NCBI GenBank assembly: GCA_003279005.1
Contig: QCBY01000001.1
Location: forward strand, 113,360 to 177,359
Reading direction: 5' to 3'
Length of the DNA: 64,000 nt
Origin: Prochlorococcus sp. AG-347-J22
GTDB taxonomy: Bacteria > Cyanobacteriota > Cyanobacteriia > PCC-6307 > Cyanobiaceae
Below are positions 18,757 to 27,821 of this stretch, in pieces. The notes below the pieces were generated by a model that saw nothing but the letters and a program-made list of their open reading frames with translations, made no database searches and was not told the origin of the DNA. The number at the start of each line of letters is the position of its first letter. Position 1 is the stretch's first letter. The position numbers and the translations under genes were made by a program.

Positions 18757-21303
18757 ATGGCAAATTCAATGAACTCCAACGAACCATTTGATCTACGCTT
18801 GCCTACACCTGGCTGCTATTTAGATTCTGAGAAAGCTGGCATGGATTCTGATGCGCTTTTCAAAGGCATGACAGCGCATTTATTCTTTACTATTGGTAAA
18901 TTAGCAACCTCTGCAAGCCCTCATGATTTGTACATGGCACTAAGCTATGCGGTTAAAGATAGATTAATGACAAGATATTTAGCTAGTCAAGAAGTAATAC
19001 GAAAAAAGCCTCAAAAAACTGTCGCTTACCTATCAGCAGAATTTTTAATAGGTCCGCAATTAAGTAATAACTTGTTAAACCTTGGAATCACAAATGAAGC
19101 TGAGGAGGCCCTAAAAAGATTTGGGATAGAATCTTTATCAACAATTCTTGAAGTCGAAGAAGAACCTGGATTAGGTAATGGCGGCCTCGGTAGACTTGCG
19201 GCTTGTTACATGGAATCTTTAGCCTCTTTACAAGTTCCTGCAGTGGGTTACGGAATAAGATATGAATTTGGAATTTTTAATCAGTTAATTAGAGATGGTT
19301 GGCAAGTTGAAGTTACTGACAAATGGCTTAAAGGTGGTTGGCCATGGGAATTACCTCAACCTGATGAATCTTGTTTTGTTGGTTTTGGAGGAAGAACTGA
19401 AAGTTATAGAGACGATAAAGGAAACTACCGATCAAGATGGATTCCTTCTGAACATGCTATAGGAGTGCCTCATGATGTTCCGGTATTAGGATATAGAGTA
19501 AATACTTGTGACAGATTAAGATTATGGAGAGCTGATGCAACAGAAAGTTTTGATTTTTATGCTTTCAATATTGGTGATTACTATGGCGCAGTGGAAGAAA
19601 AAGTTGCCTCAGAAACTTTATCAAAAGTTCTTTACCCAAATGATGGAACTGATGAAGGTAGAAGATTAAGACTAAAACAACAACATTTCTTTGTTAGTTG
19701 TTCTCTCCAAGATATGTTGAGAAGTCTTGAAAAAAGATCGATCCCAATTACAGAATTTGCTAAACATTGGACTGTTCAGCTAAATGATACTCATCCAGCT
19801 ATAGCAGTAGCTGAATTAATGCGACTATTAATAGATCAATATCAAGTAGGTTGGGACAAAGCATGGAATATAACGACTTCATCAGTAGCTTATACAAATC
19901 ATACATTGCTTCCTGAAGCTTTGGAAAAATGGGATTTAAGTCTTTTTAGTGATTTGCTTCCTCGCCATTTAGAAATTATTTACGAAGTGAATTGGAGATT
20001 TTTGCAACAATTAAGGCTTCGTTATCCAGGTGATGACAAGATTTTAAAAAAACTATCAATTATTGATGAAGAGGGTTCAAAGTCAGTGAGAATGGCTCAT
20101 TTAGCTACTATTGGAGCTCATCACATTAATGGAGTTGCTGAGCTTCATTCCGATCTAATCAAGAGACAACTTCTTCCAGAATTTGCGGAACTTTGGCCAG
20201 AAAAATTTACAAATGTAACTAATGGAGTAACCCCCAGGAGATGGGTTGCATTAGCAAATCCATCTTTATCCAATTTATTAGAAAAAGAACTTGGTCCCAA
20301 CTGGATAACTAATATGGAACTTTTAAAAAACTTAGAAAAGAAAAAAGAAGACTCAAATTTCCTTCAAAATTTTGAAGAAACTAAATTAATTGGAAAACGT
20401 AAACTAGCTAGCTACATACACTCTAAAACAGGAATACTTGTTGATCCTTCAAGTATGTTTGATGTTCAAGTAAAAAGAATTCATCAGTACAAAAGGCAAC
20501 ATTTAAATGCTTTGCAAATAATTGCTCAGTATTTAAGAATAAAAAATGGAACAAGTAAAAATAAAGCTCCACGTACTGTAATTTTTGGTGGTAAAGCTGC
20601 TCCAGGTTACTTTATGGCTAAATTAATGATCCGATTTATTAATGGTATTGCAGATGTAGTTAATTCAGACCCCGACATGGAAGGGCTGCTAAGAGTAGTT
20701 TTCTTACCCGACTATAATGTAAAACTTGGAGAAATAGTATATCCTGCAACAGATCTATCTGAACAAATTTCAACTGCTGGGAAAGAAGCTTCAGGCACAG
20801 GAAATATGAAATTTGCCATGAATGGAGCCTTGACTATTGGGACTCTTGACGGGGCAAATGTAGAATTAAGAGACCTAGTTAAAAAAGAAAACTTCTTCCT
20901 TTTCGGAAAGACCGAAAGCGAAATAGTTAACTTAAAAAATAATGGCTATTCTCCCAATTTTTTCATAGAAAATTGTCCCGAATTAAAAGAAGTAATCCGT
21001 TTAATAGAAATAGGCCATTTTAGTAATGGAGATAAGGAATTATTCAAACCTTTATTAAATAGCTTGACTGGAAATGATCCATTTTTCGTAATGGCTGATT
21101 TCGAAGATTATTTATATAAACAAGATGAAGTAAGTAAATGTTGGAACAACAAAAAAGCATGGAATAATATGGCTCTGTTAAATACTGCAAGATCAGGATA
21201 TTTTTCTTCAGACAGATCAATTAGAGAATATTGTGAAACTATTTGGAAAGTTTCACCTATGCCGGTTGAAATCACATGTGATATTGAAGAAGTAACTACT
21301 TAA
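18757..21303 (+). CDS. glgP: glycogen phosphorylase
   Basis: GlgP releases glucose-1-phosphate from glycogen, the night-time carbon reserve. The 848-residue length is standard. The pyridoxal-phosphate lysine is K685 in the signature EASGTGNMKFAMNGALTIGT; other landmarks are EEEPGLGNGGLGRLAACYMES near residue 130, the QLNDTHPAIAVAELMRLL segment, and VKRIHQYKRQHLN near 570. The start at ATG 18757 gives MANSMNSNEPFD. It stands alone, divergent from the antiporter, and is followed by a hairpin with a short T run at 21370. Confidence 0.97.
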   Translation: MANSMNSNEPFDLRLPTPGCYLDSEKAGMDSDALFKGMTAHLFFTIGKLATSASPHDLYMALSYAVKDRLMTRYLASQEVIRKKPQKTVAYLSAEFLIGPQLSNNLLNLGITNEAEEALKRFGIESLSTILEVEEEPGLGNGGLGRLAACYMESLASLQVPAVGYGIRYEFGIFNQLIRDGWQVEVTDKWLKGGWPWELPQPDESCFVGFGGRTESYRDDKGNYRSRWIPSEHAIGVPHDVPVLGYRVNTCDRLRLWRADATESFDFYAFNIGDYYGAVEEKVASETLSKVLYPNDGTDEGRRLRLKQQHFFVSCSLQDMLRSLEKRSIPITEFAKHWTVQLNDTHPAIAVAELMRLLIDQYQVGWDKAWNITTSSVAYTNHTLLPEALEKWDLSLFSDLLPRHLEIIYEVNWRFLQQLRLRYPGDDKILKKLSIIDEEGSKSVRMAHLATIGAHHINGVAELHSDLIKRQLLPEFAELWPEKFTNVTNGVTPRRWVALANPSLSNLLEKELGPNWITNMELLKNLEKKKEDSNFLQNFEETKLIGKRKLASYIHSKTGILVDPSSMFDVQVKRIHQYKRQHLNALQIIAQYLRIKNGTSKNKAPRTVIFGGKAAPGYFMAKLMIRFINGIADVVNSDPDMEGLLRVVFLPDYNVKLGEIVYPATDLSEQISTAGKEASGTGNMKFAMNGALTIGTLDGANVELRDLVKKENFFLFGKTESEIVNLKNNGYSPNFFIENCPELKEVIRLIEIGHFSNGDKELFKPLLNSLTGNDPFFVMADFEDYLYKQDEVSKCWNNKKAWNNMALLNTARSGYFSSDRSIREYCETIWKVSPMPVEITCDIEEVTT

Positions 21304-21369
21304 AATTTTTCTTTTCAGAAAAGCTAGTGTTTGATGAAATGAACTGTTTAGTATTAATAAATGATATTT

Positions 21370-21392
21370 GTTAGAACTGGATCTAACTTTTT
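21370..21392 (+). terminator. glgP: possible intrinsic terminator downstream of glgP
   Basis: GTTAGA and TCTAAC form a 6-bp perfect stem around a 6-base loop, immediately followed by TTTTT. It lies 67 bases after the glgP stop. The stem is short and AT-rich, so this is a plausible but weak terminator. Confidence 0.4.
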
Positions 21393-21480
21393 AGGTAACT
21401 TCTTTAGATTTAATTTTAATATTTGCAAAACATTGATAAGATTCTTTTTTCAAAATAATAAATCTTTTAAAATCGTTAGA

Positions 21481-21813
21481 CTATTTTGGAGAGATTGATG
21501 GTCCATCCAATAATTCGTCATTTTCATCAAGAGTATCAGGGCTATCAGGTAAAGGTATTTCAATACTTGTAACCAAAGTAATGACATCTCTTAATCTCAT
21601 TGAGTCAGCAAACCATCCCATCGCCTGTTCAGCATCTCCTCTCTTCTCAGCATCATTTGCTTGATCTTCGTGAGCTTCTGCTAATAAAGAAAGCCAACAT
21701 AGACACCTTGCTTGAACTATTGAAAGATCTAGATCATTAGGTTGAGATTTAGAGATACGTTCATGCTCTTGTTGAATTAAGAGTTTTAGACGCATATCGT
21801 GGAGCTTAGCCAT
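21481..21813 (-). CDS. conserved small helical protein, unknown function
   Basis: The 110-residue soluble protein is mostly helical: LKLLIQQEHERIS, then VQARCLCWLSLLAEAHEDQANDAEKRGDAEQAMGWFADS with TPR-like helix spacing, and an acidic, proline-rich C-terminal tail (PLPDSPDTLDENDELLDG). I recognise no catalytic motif. It lies upstream in sequence but in the same direction as tRNA-Arg, whose 3' end is 80 bases ahead of its start, so it may follow the tRNA in one transcript. Confidence 0.7.
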   Translation of the reverse strand: MAKLHDMRLKLLIQQEHERISKSQPNDLDLSIVQARCLCWLSLLAEAHEDQANDAEKRGDAEQAMGWFADSMRLRDVITLVTSIEIPLPDSPDTLDENDELLDGPSISPK

Positions 21814-21892
21814 AAAAGCTTTATTACTAAATACACGCTAGCTAGAGAGTTGGAAATTTGCACACATACTACATATAGTTTATTAACTTTAA

Positions 21893-21966
<74 letters not shown>

Positions 21967-22001
21967 AAGAGATGTTTTTTGGGTTAATAAGCATTATGCT
22001 A

Positions 22002-22385
22002 GAGGAAAGCAGGAGAGGTAATCGCAAAAAAGTTTTATTTCGTTTTGAAAATAAAACTTTTTTGAGGAAAGTCCGGGCTCCCATGTGGTCAGGCTTGCTG
22101 GGTAATCCCCAGTGCGGGTAACCGTGAGGATAGTGCCACAGAAACATACCGCCTAATACTTGATAAGTATGGCAAGGGTGCAAGGGTGCGGTAAGAGCGC
22201 ACCAGCAACATTGAGAAGTGTTGGCTAGGTAAACCCCGGCTGGGAGCAAGGCTTAGTAGATTTACGACCATTAACAGATCTACTTTTTGGCGCCGCTTGA
22301 GGCTGCGAAGTAATTCCAGTCCTAGATAGATGATTGCCCATCTTAATTAAGGTGAACAGAACCCGGCTTATGACCTGCTTTCTTC
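22002..22385 (+). ncRNA. rnpB: RNase P RNA, bacterial type A
   Basis: The conserved P4 and core segments are present: GAGGAAAGTCCGGGCTCC near 22062, GGGTAACCGTGAGGATAGTGCCACAGAAA near 22116, the AAACCCCGGCTGGGAGCAAGG region near 22232, and the terminal GAACCCGGCTTATGACCTGC. The 5' AGAGGAAAGCAGG pairs with 3' CCTGCTTTCTT to close the molecule (P1). The hairpin at 22024-22062 that takes the place of P3 is almost pure A/T with a stem of about 15 pairs. As the catalytic part of RNase P it matures tRNA 5' ends. It lies 22 bases upstream of rnc in the same direction. Confidence 0.97.
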
Positions 22386-22407
22386 TTAATGAAAACATCT
22401 AAATTAT

Positions 22408-23175
22408 ATGTACAATTTAATTGATGAAAAAAGAGTTGAAGAAATTATTAAATTTTTAAACTCTTTAGATATTAAATCGAAAAGATTCTTAGAAATTATA
22501 AACAAAAAAGATAAATTCATAATAAATACTTTCAATGAAGCATTGACTCACTCCTCAGCAAATTTGGAAGTTAATTATGAAAAATTAGAATTCTTTGGGG
22601 ATGCAGTTCTCAGATTATCGGCATCAGATTTCATAGACAGAACTTATAAGAATATGAGTGTTGGTAACAGATCAGAACTAAGATCTAAAATCGTAAGTGA
22701 TGAATGGTTAACAGATTTAGGTAAAAAAATATTAATCGAAAAAGTAATAATCAAAGGTCCTAAAGCGATGGGTGATGAAAATTCAAAAGAAACTATAATT
22801 GCTGAAACTAGTGAAGCATTAATAGGCGCAATATATAAATGTTTTAATTCTATACATGAAGTCAATACATGGTTAGATAATTTTTGGGAAAAAGATGCAG
22901 AGTTATATCTAAAAGCACCATATAAATTTAATGCCAAGTCAGCATTGCAAGAATGGTGTCAAAGCAAAGGATTTGATTTGCCTACTTATAAAATATTTGA
23001 AATATCACAAAATCACGGAGATCCAAAAAGATTCTCTTGTGAAATATACATTAATGGATCTAAAGAAGCCTATAGTTTCGGCAATTCTCATAAAAAAGCC
23101 GAAAAAAATGCAGCTAGTATCCTTATAGAAAAAATCTATCAGAAAGAAAAAGTTAATTATTCAAACGATTTCTAA
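22408..23175 (+). CDS. rnc: ribonuclease III
   Basis: RNase III cleaves double-stranded RNA in rRNA and mRNA maturation. The 255-residue protein has the catalytic domain with the signature YEKLEFFGDAVLRL near residue 52 and the second metal-binding region ETIIAETSEALIGAIY near 131, followed by a double-stranded RNA-binding domain from about 175 (SALQEWCQSKGFDLPTYK ... GNSHKKAEKNAASILIEKI). It directly follows rnpB, grouping two RNA-processing genes. Its last 15 bases overlap the end of the convergent ndhS. Confidence 0.95.
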   Translation: MYNLIDEKRVEEIIKFLNSLDIKSKRFLEIINKKDKFIINTFNEALTHSSANLEVNYEKLEFFGDAVLRLSASDFIDRTYKNMSVGNRSELRSKIVSDEWLTDLGKKILIEKVIIKGPKAMGDENSKETIIAETSEALIGAIYKCFNSIHEVNTWLDNFWEKDAELYLKAPYKFNAKSALQEWCQSKGFDLPTYKIFEISQNHGDPKRFSCEIYINGSKEAYSFGNSHKKAEKNAASILIEKIYQKEKVNYSNDF

Positions 23176-23346
23176 ATTATTTAATTTAAATGTCACTAAC
23201 TTATCCCAATTTCCACCCTCGAAAAGAACTGCTGCTGTTTTATTAGTTACTCTTTGTACAAATCCTTTATATCCTCTATAAATAGAATTAACATCTTTGA
23301 CAACTACTACAGAACCTGGAAGTATTGGTTTATTCGATAATTCCAT
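23161..23346 (-). CDS. ndhS: NDH-1 subunit NdhS
   Basis: NdhS is a small SH3-like subunit of the cyanobacterial NDH-1 complex that helps bind ferredoxin for cyclic electron flow. The 61-residue protein has the diagnostic core [20 protein letters not shown] and the strongly conserved [16 protein letters not shown], with the C-terminus NLEIV. It overlaps the 3' end of rnc by 15 bases tail to tail and is divergent from rimM, whose ATG is 22 bases away. Recognition is by close similarity to the DUF3252/NdhS pattern from memory. Confidence 0.85.
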   Translation of the reverse strand: MELSNKPILPGSVVVVKDVNSIYRGYKGFVQRVTNKTAAVLFEGGNWDKLVTFKLNNLEIV

Positions 23347-23368
23347 AGAAATATTATACCTAAATACT

Positions 23369-23908
23369 ATGATAAATCATAATGAATGGTTAATTGTTGG
23401 ATTTATAACATCTCCTCAAGGTATTAATGGGGCTATTAAGGTTAAATCTCTTAGTGATTTTGAAGAAAGATTTACAAAACCTGGTAAAAGATGGATACAA
23501 AAAGAAAATGAAATTCCTAAAGAATTTGAACTTACTTCTGGTTTTAAAAAGCCAGGTAAAGAATCTTTCATAATTAGATTTAGAGAAATAACTAATAGAA
23601 ATGAAGCAGAAAACTTGAAGGGTCATAAAGTCCTTGTAAAAGCTAATTCAATTCCAAAATTAAACAAAGATGAATTTCACTTAACTGAACTAATAGGTCT
23701 AAAAGTCAAAATTTTAGAAAATAATCGGTCTCAAATAATAGGAAAAATAATTAATCTAGAAAACGAAAAAAATAATTTACTTTTAATTCAACTTTTCAAA
23801 AATAATAAAAAAGTTTTTATACCATTTGTCAAAGAGATAGTGCCTGTAGTAGATATTAAAAATAAATTTATAATTATTTCTCCTCCTCCTGGTCTATTAG
23901 AGCTATAA
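23369..23908 (+). CDS. rimM: 16S rRNA processing protein RimM
   Basis: RimM binds ribosomal protein S19 and assists 30S head maturation. I take the ATG at 23369 because it gives [30 protein letters not shown], the usual N-terminus; the earlier ATG at 23297 lies inside ndhS on the other strand and adds 24 unrelated residues. The 179-residue protein has the N-terminal RimM domain and a C-terminal PRC-barrel with the [21 protein letters not shown] end. It is convergent with glmS across 20 bases. Confidence 0.92.
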   Translation: MINHNEWLIVGFITSPQGINGAIKVKSLSDFEERFTKPGKRWIQKENEIPKEFELTSGFKKPGKESFIIRFREITNRNEAENLKGHKVLVKANSIPKLNKDEFHLTELIGLKVKILENNRSQIIGKIINLENEKNNLLLIQLFKNNKKVFIPFVKEIVPVVDIKNKFIIISPPPGLLEL

Positions 23909-23928
23909 ATTCCTTCTACAAAAAATTA

Positions 23929-25824
23929 TTACTCTACAGTTACACTTTTAGCTAAATTTCTTGGTTGATCTATATCTAGTCCTCTATGAGCAGCAATGTG
24001 GTAGCTCAATAATTGAAGAGGCACAATAGCGAGCAAGGGTGAAATCCATTCATTTGTTGAAGGAATGATCATTAAATAATCAAAGATTTCAGTTCCATTA
24101 CATTTAGGTGCAACGCCAATTAGATAAGCATCTCTCGCTTTTGCTTCTTGAGCATTACTGATTACCTTATCAAAAACTTCTCCTGGAAATGCTATTGAAA
24201 TTACAGGTACTTTTTTGTCTAATAAAGCTATTGGTCCATGCTTCATTTCACCAGCAGGATAACCTGCAGCATGTATATAACTTATTTCCTTCAACTTTAA
24301 AGCCCCCTCTAATGCGATAGGGTAATTTATTCCTCTACCCAAAAAAATTACATCTTTAATATTAAAAAAATCATGGGCAAGCTTTTCAGAAGATTGATTA
24401 TGTTTTTCTAAAAGTTCTTCAACTAAAGAAGGTAGTTTAGTTAATTCTGAAATTAATTTATTAATATTTTCATTGCTTTGGCTGTCTTTAATTTGCGCAA
24501 ATTTTATAGCTAATCCATAAAAAGAAAGAAGTTGAGCAAAGAAAGTTTTAGTAGCAGCAACTCCAATTTCAATCCCAGCACCTATATCAATTATATTTGA
24601 TGTTTGCCTACCTATTGAACTTTCAACTCTGTTGGTAATTGCAACTAAATTTGATTTATATTTACTATCATCCATTGAGGATCTCCTTTGAATTTCCATT
24701 TGTATAGCGGCGATAGTATCTGCAGTTTCTCCCGACTGAGTTACTCCGATAGTCAAAGTATTAGGAAGTAATGGAGGTGGTGAATATCTAAATTCACTTG
24801 CAAAAAAAACATTTGTAGGAATCCCTGAAAATTGTTCTAACAAAAATTTTCCCACCATGGCTGCATGTTTACTAGTACCACAAGCAACAATTTCAATCCT
24901 TTCAATTGATTGAAAGAATTTTGTATCAAACGCATAATTAATCTGAAATTCACCAGTCTTTTTATCTTTAATTAGATATTTTTCTAACCAGTTTTTTGCA
25001 ATATCGGGCTGATCATAGATTTCCTTTAACATATAATGTCTAAAATTCTTTTTATTAATTGCTTGTTCTGCAATTTGTAAAGAAATTGGATTTCGATATT
25101 GTCTCTCATTATTTGAATCATAAATTTCTATTCCTAAAGGTGTTAAAAGAGCTATTTCCTCATCCTCCAAAGGTAAAATAATTTTTGTAAAACTAGCTAT
25201 TGCTGGAGTATCACTTGCACATATAAATTCTCCTTCTCCAAGACCAATTATTAAAGGTGCTTGTTTCCTTGCAATTACTAATGAATCGGGAGCACCAGAC
25301 CAAAGTACTGCTAAAGCATAAGATCCTTCTAAATCAGAAATTACGTTTCTTACAGCTACCAGCAAAGTTGAGCCTTTTTGTTCCAGCTTTAATTGACTTA
25401 GAGCAAATAATTCTTTTTGAATTAAGTGTGGAATAACCTCAGTATCAGTATCAGAATTAAAAGCAATTCCTTCTTTTTCTAACTTACTTTTTAATTCCTG
25501 ATAATTCTCTATTATCCCATTTTGGACGACCGCAACTTTTCCTGAACTATCAAAATGAGGATGTGCATTTTTGACCTCTGGTTTTCCATGAGTAGCCCAA
25601 CGTGTATGTCCAATACCCACAGTTCCATCGATTTTAGTATTTTTTAGATTATTTTTTAAATTTTTAAGTTTTCCCTCTGCCTTATTACAAACTATATTTT
25701 TTGTTTCAGAGTTAATTACAGCTATGCCTGCAGAATCGTAACCTCTATATTCAAGTTTTTCTAAACCATTTATTAGTAATGGCAATGCTTTTTTATAACC
25801 TGTAACAGCAACTATTCCACACAT
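23929..25824 (-). CDS. glmS: glutamine--fructose-6-phosphate aminotransferase (isomerizing)
   Basis: GlmS makes glucosamine-6-phosphate, the entry point to peptidoglycan and amino-sugar synthesis. The 631-residue protein begins MCGIVAVTGY with the catalytic C2 of the class II glutaminase domain, continues with GLEKLEYRGYDSAGIAV and GHTRWATHGKP, and has two SIS sugar-isomerase domains from about residue 300 (EIVACGTSKHAA; FLGRGINYPIALEGALKLKEISYIHA) and the C-terminal PRNLAKSVTVE typical of the family. No glmS ribozyme consensus was apparent upstream. It lies downstream of psaC on the same strand, separated by a hairpin. Confidence 0.97.
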   Translation of the reverse strand: MCGIVAVTGYKKALPLLINGLEKLEYRGYDSAGIAVINSETKNIVCNKAEGKLKNLKNNLKNTKIDGTVGIGHTRWATHGKPEVKNAHPHFDSSGKVAVVQNGIIENYQELKSKLEKEGIAFNSDTDTEVIPHLIQKELFALSQLKLEQKGSTLLVAVRNVISDLEGSYALAVLWSGAPDSLVIARKQAPLIIGLGEGEFICASDTPAIASFTKIILPLEDEEIALLTPLGIEIYDSNNERQYRNPISLQIAEQAINKKNFRHYMLKEIYDQPDIAKNWLEKYLIKDKKTGEFQINYAFDTKFFQSIERIEIVACGTSKHAAMVGKFLLEQFSGIPTNVFFASEFRYSPPPLLPNTLTIGVTQSGETADTIAAIQMEIQRRSSMDDSKYKSNLVAITNRVESSIGRQTSNIIDIGAGIEIGVAATKTFFAQLLSFYGLAIKFAQIKDSQSNENINKLISELTKLPSLVEELLEKHNQSSEKLAHDFFNIKDVIFLGRGINYPIALEGALKLKEISYIHAAGYPAGEMKHGPIALLDKKVPVISIAFPGEVFDKVISNAQEAKARDAYLIGVAPKCNGTEIFDYLMIIPSTNEWISPLLAIVPLQLLSYHIAAHRGLDIDQPRNLAKSVTVE

Positions 25825-25830
25825 TTATTT

Positions 25831-25860
25831 AATTTTTTTCAATATTAATTGAAATAAATT
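25831..25860 (-). terminator. psaC: AT-rich hairpin between psaC and glmS
   Basis: Thirteen bases on each side (25831-25843 and 25848-25860) pair with a single T-T mismatch around a 4-base loop. It lies between the psaC stop at 25906 and the glmS start at 25824, so it may end or stabilise the abundant psaC message, or form part of the glmS leader. The stem is almost all A/T with two G-C pairs or fewer. Confidence 0.4.
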
Positions 25861-25905
25861 AAGTATTCAATAACATATGGACTGTCTTAAAACTGCACTA
25901 TAAAA

Positions 25906-26205
<300 letters not shown>

Positions 26206-26285
26206 TTAAAAAAATTAAGATATGCTTCACTCTTGTTAACTCTAGGGCATAAAATCTTATAGATAAATAGTAAATTCCATAAACT

Positions 26286-26528
26286 ATGTCACAAGAAGAA
26301 ATCCTTCAAAAAGTTTGCTCAATTGTTTCTGAGCAACTAAGTGTTGAATCTGGAGAAGTTAAATCTGATTCAAATTTTCAAAACGATTTAGGAGCCGACT
26401 CCCTCGATACTGTAGAGCTAGTTATGGCTCTTGAAGAGGCTTTCGATATCGAGATACCTGATGAAGCAGCTGAGGGTATAGCAACAGTGGGTGATGCTGT
26501 TAAATTCATCGAAGAAAAAAAAGGTTAA
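26286..26528 (+). CDS. acpP: acyl carrier protein
   Basis: The 80-residue acidic protein carries the 4'-phosphopantetheine attachment serine S39 in [16 protein letters not shown]. It holds growing acyl chains for type II fatty acid synthesis. The fabF start is 6 bases after its stop, so acpP-fabF is an operon, and the order acpP-fabF-tkt is familiar from picocyanobacteria. Divergent from psaC. Confidence 0.97.
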   Translation: MSQEEILQKVCSIVSEQLSVESGEVKSDSNFQNDLGADSLDTVELVMALEEAFDIEIPDEAAEGIATVGDAVKFIEEKKG

Positions 26529-26534
26529 TTAAGG

Positions 26535-27779
26535 ATGCTAAATTTCCATCGAGTAGTTGTTACTGGTATAGGAGCAGTAACTCCAATTGGTAACAACATT
26601 GATGAATATTTACTCGGCCTTCAAAAGGGGGCTAATGGGGTTTCAGGCATTACTCTTTTTAATCCTGAGGAGCATCCCTGCAAATTTGCAGCAGAAGTTA
26701 AAAATCTTCAACTAGAAAAGTTTATTGAACCTAAAGAATCAAAAAGATGGGATCGCTTTTCCCAATTTGGAGTAATAGCAGCAAAACAAGCATTCAATGA
26801 TTCTGGACTTGAAATAAATGAATCCAATGCATCAAGGATAGGTGTAATTATTGGCTCAGGTGTAGGGGGTTTATTAACAATGGAAAGTCAAGCTCAAATA
26901 TTGAGTCATAAAGGGCCTAGAAGAGTAAGTCCATTCACAGTTCCAATGATGATTCCCAATATGGCGACAGGACTTGCTGCTATAGCTCTTGGAGCTAAAG
27001 GCCCCAGTTCTGCTGTATCTACAGCCTGTGCAGCTGGATCAAATGCCATTGGAGATTCTTATAGATTATTACAACTAGGAAAAGCAGATGTAATGATTTG
27101 TGGAGGAGCCGAGGCAAGTATTACTCCTCTTGGAGTGGCAGGTTTTGCAAGCGCTAAAGCTCTATCTTTTAGAAATGACGATCCCCTCACTGCAAGCAGA
27201 CCATTCGATGCTGAAAGAGATGGATTTGTGATTGGAGAAGGTTCGGGGATTCTTGTTTTAGAAACTCTGGATAATGCAAAAAAAAGAAGAGCCAGAATCT
27301 ATGGTGAAATTATTGGTTATGGAACAACTTGCGATGCTCATCACATAACTTCGCCTTCACCTGGGGGGACTGGAGGAGCAGCAGCCATCAAGCTTGCGAT
27401 AGATGAAGGTTCAATCAATCTTGATCAAGTTGATTACATAAATGCTCATGGAACTAGTACTTCAGCAAATGACAAAAATGAAACTTCTGCAATTAAATCC
27501 ATATTTAAAGACAGATCTTCCCTTATTCCTGTAAGCTCTACTAAGTCGATGACTGGTCATCTCTTAGGAGGTTCAGGAGGTATAGAAGCAGTAGCTTGTA
27601 TTCTCTCTTTGACACATAATTTTATCCCTCCTACAATTAACTACGTCAATCCAGATCCTGAATGTGATCTTGATTATGTACCAAATAATGCTAGAGATGC
27701 TCAAATAAGAGTTGCTCTTTCTAATTCATTCGGCTTTGGTGGTCACAATGTTTGCTTAGCTTTCAGCAAATTTGATTGA
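26535..27779 (+). CDS. fabF: 3-oxoacyl-[acyl-carrier-protein] synthase II
   Basis: FabF condenses acyl-ACP with malonyl-ACP during fatty acid elongation. The 414-residue protein has the Cys-His-His active site: C165 in STACAAGSNAIG, H305 in NAHGTSTSAND and H342 in SMTGHLLGGSGG, which distinguishes it from KAS III. The N-terminus VVVTGIGAVTPIGN is characteristic. It starts 6 bases after acpP, its main partner, and is followed by transketolase after 42 bases. Confidence 0.97.
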   Translation: MLNFHRVVVTGIGAVTPIGNNIDEYLLGLQKGANGVSGITLFNPEEHPCKFAAEVKNLQLEKFIEPKESKRWDRFSQFGVIAAKQAFNDSGLEINESNASRIGVIIGSGVGGLLTMESQAQILSHKGPRRVSPFTVPMMIPNMATGLAAIALGAKGPSSAVSTACAAGSNAIGDSYRLLQLGKADVMICGGAEASITPLGVAGFASAKALSFRNDDPLTASRPFDAERDGFVIGEGSGILVLETLDNAKKRRARIYGEIIGYGTTCDAHHITSPSPGGTGGAAAIKLAIDEGSINLDQVDYINAHGTSTSANDKNETSAIKSIFKDRSSLIPVSSTKSMTGHLLGGSGGIEAVACILSLTHNFIPPTINYVNPDPECDLDYVPNNARDAQIRVALSNSFGFGGHNVCLAFSKFD

Positions 27780-27821
27780 TGAAAACCAATTCTGTATTCC
27801 CAAATTACCTCATTTAAAACA

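Noticed and set aside
23297..23368. 24-residue N-terminal extension of RimM
   Set aside because: It lies on the coding region of ndhS in antisense; the ATG at 23369 gives the family start.
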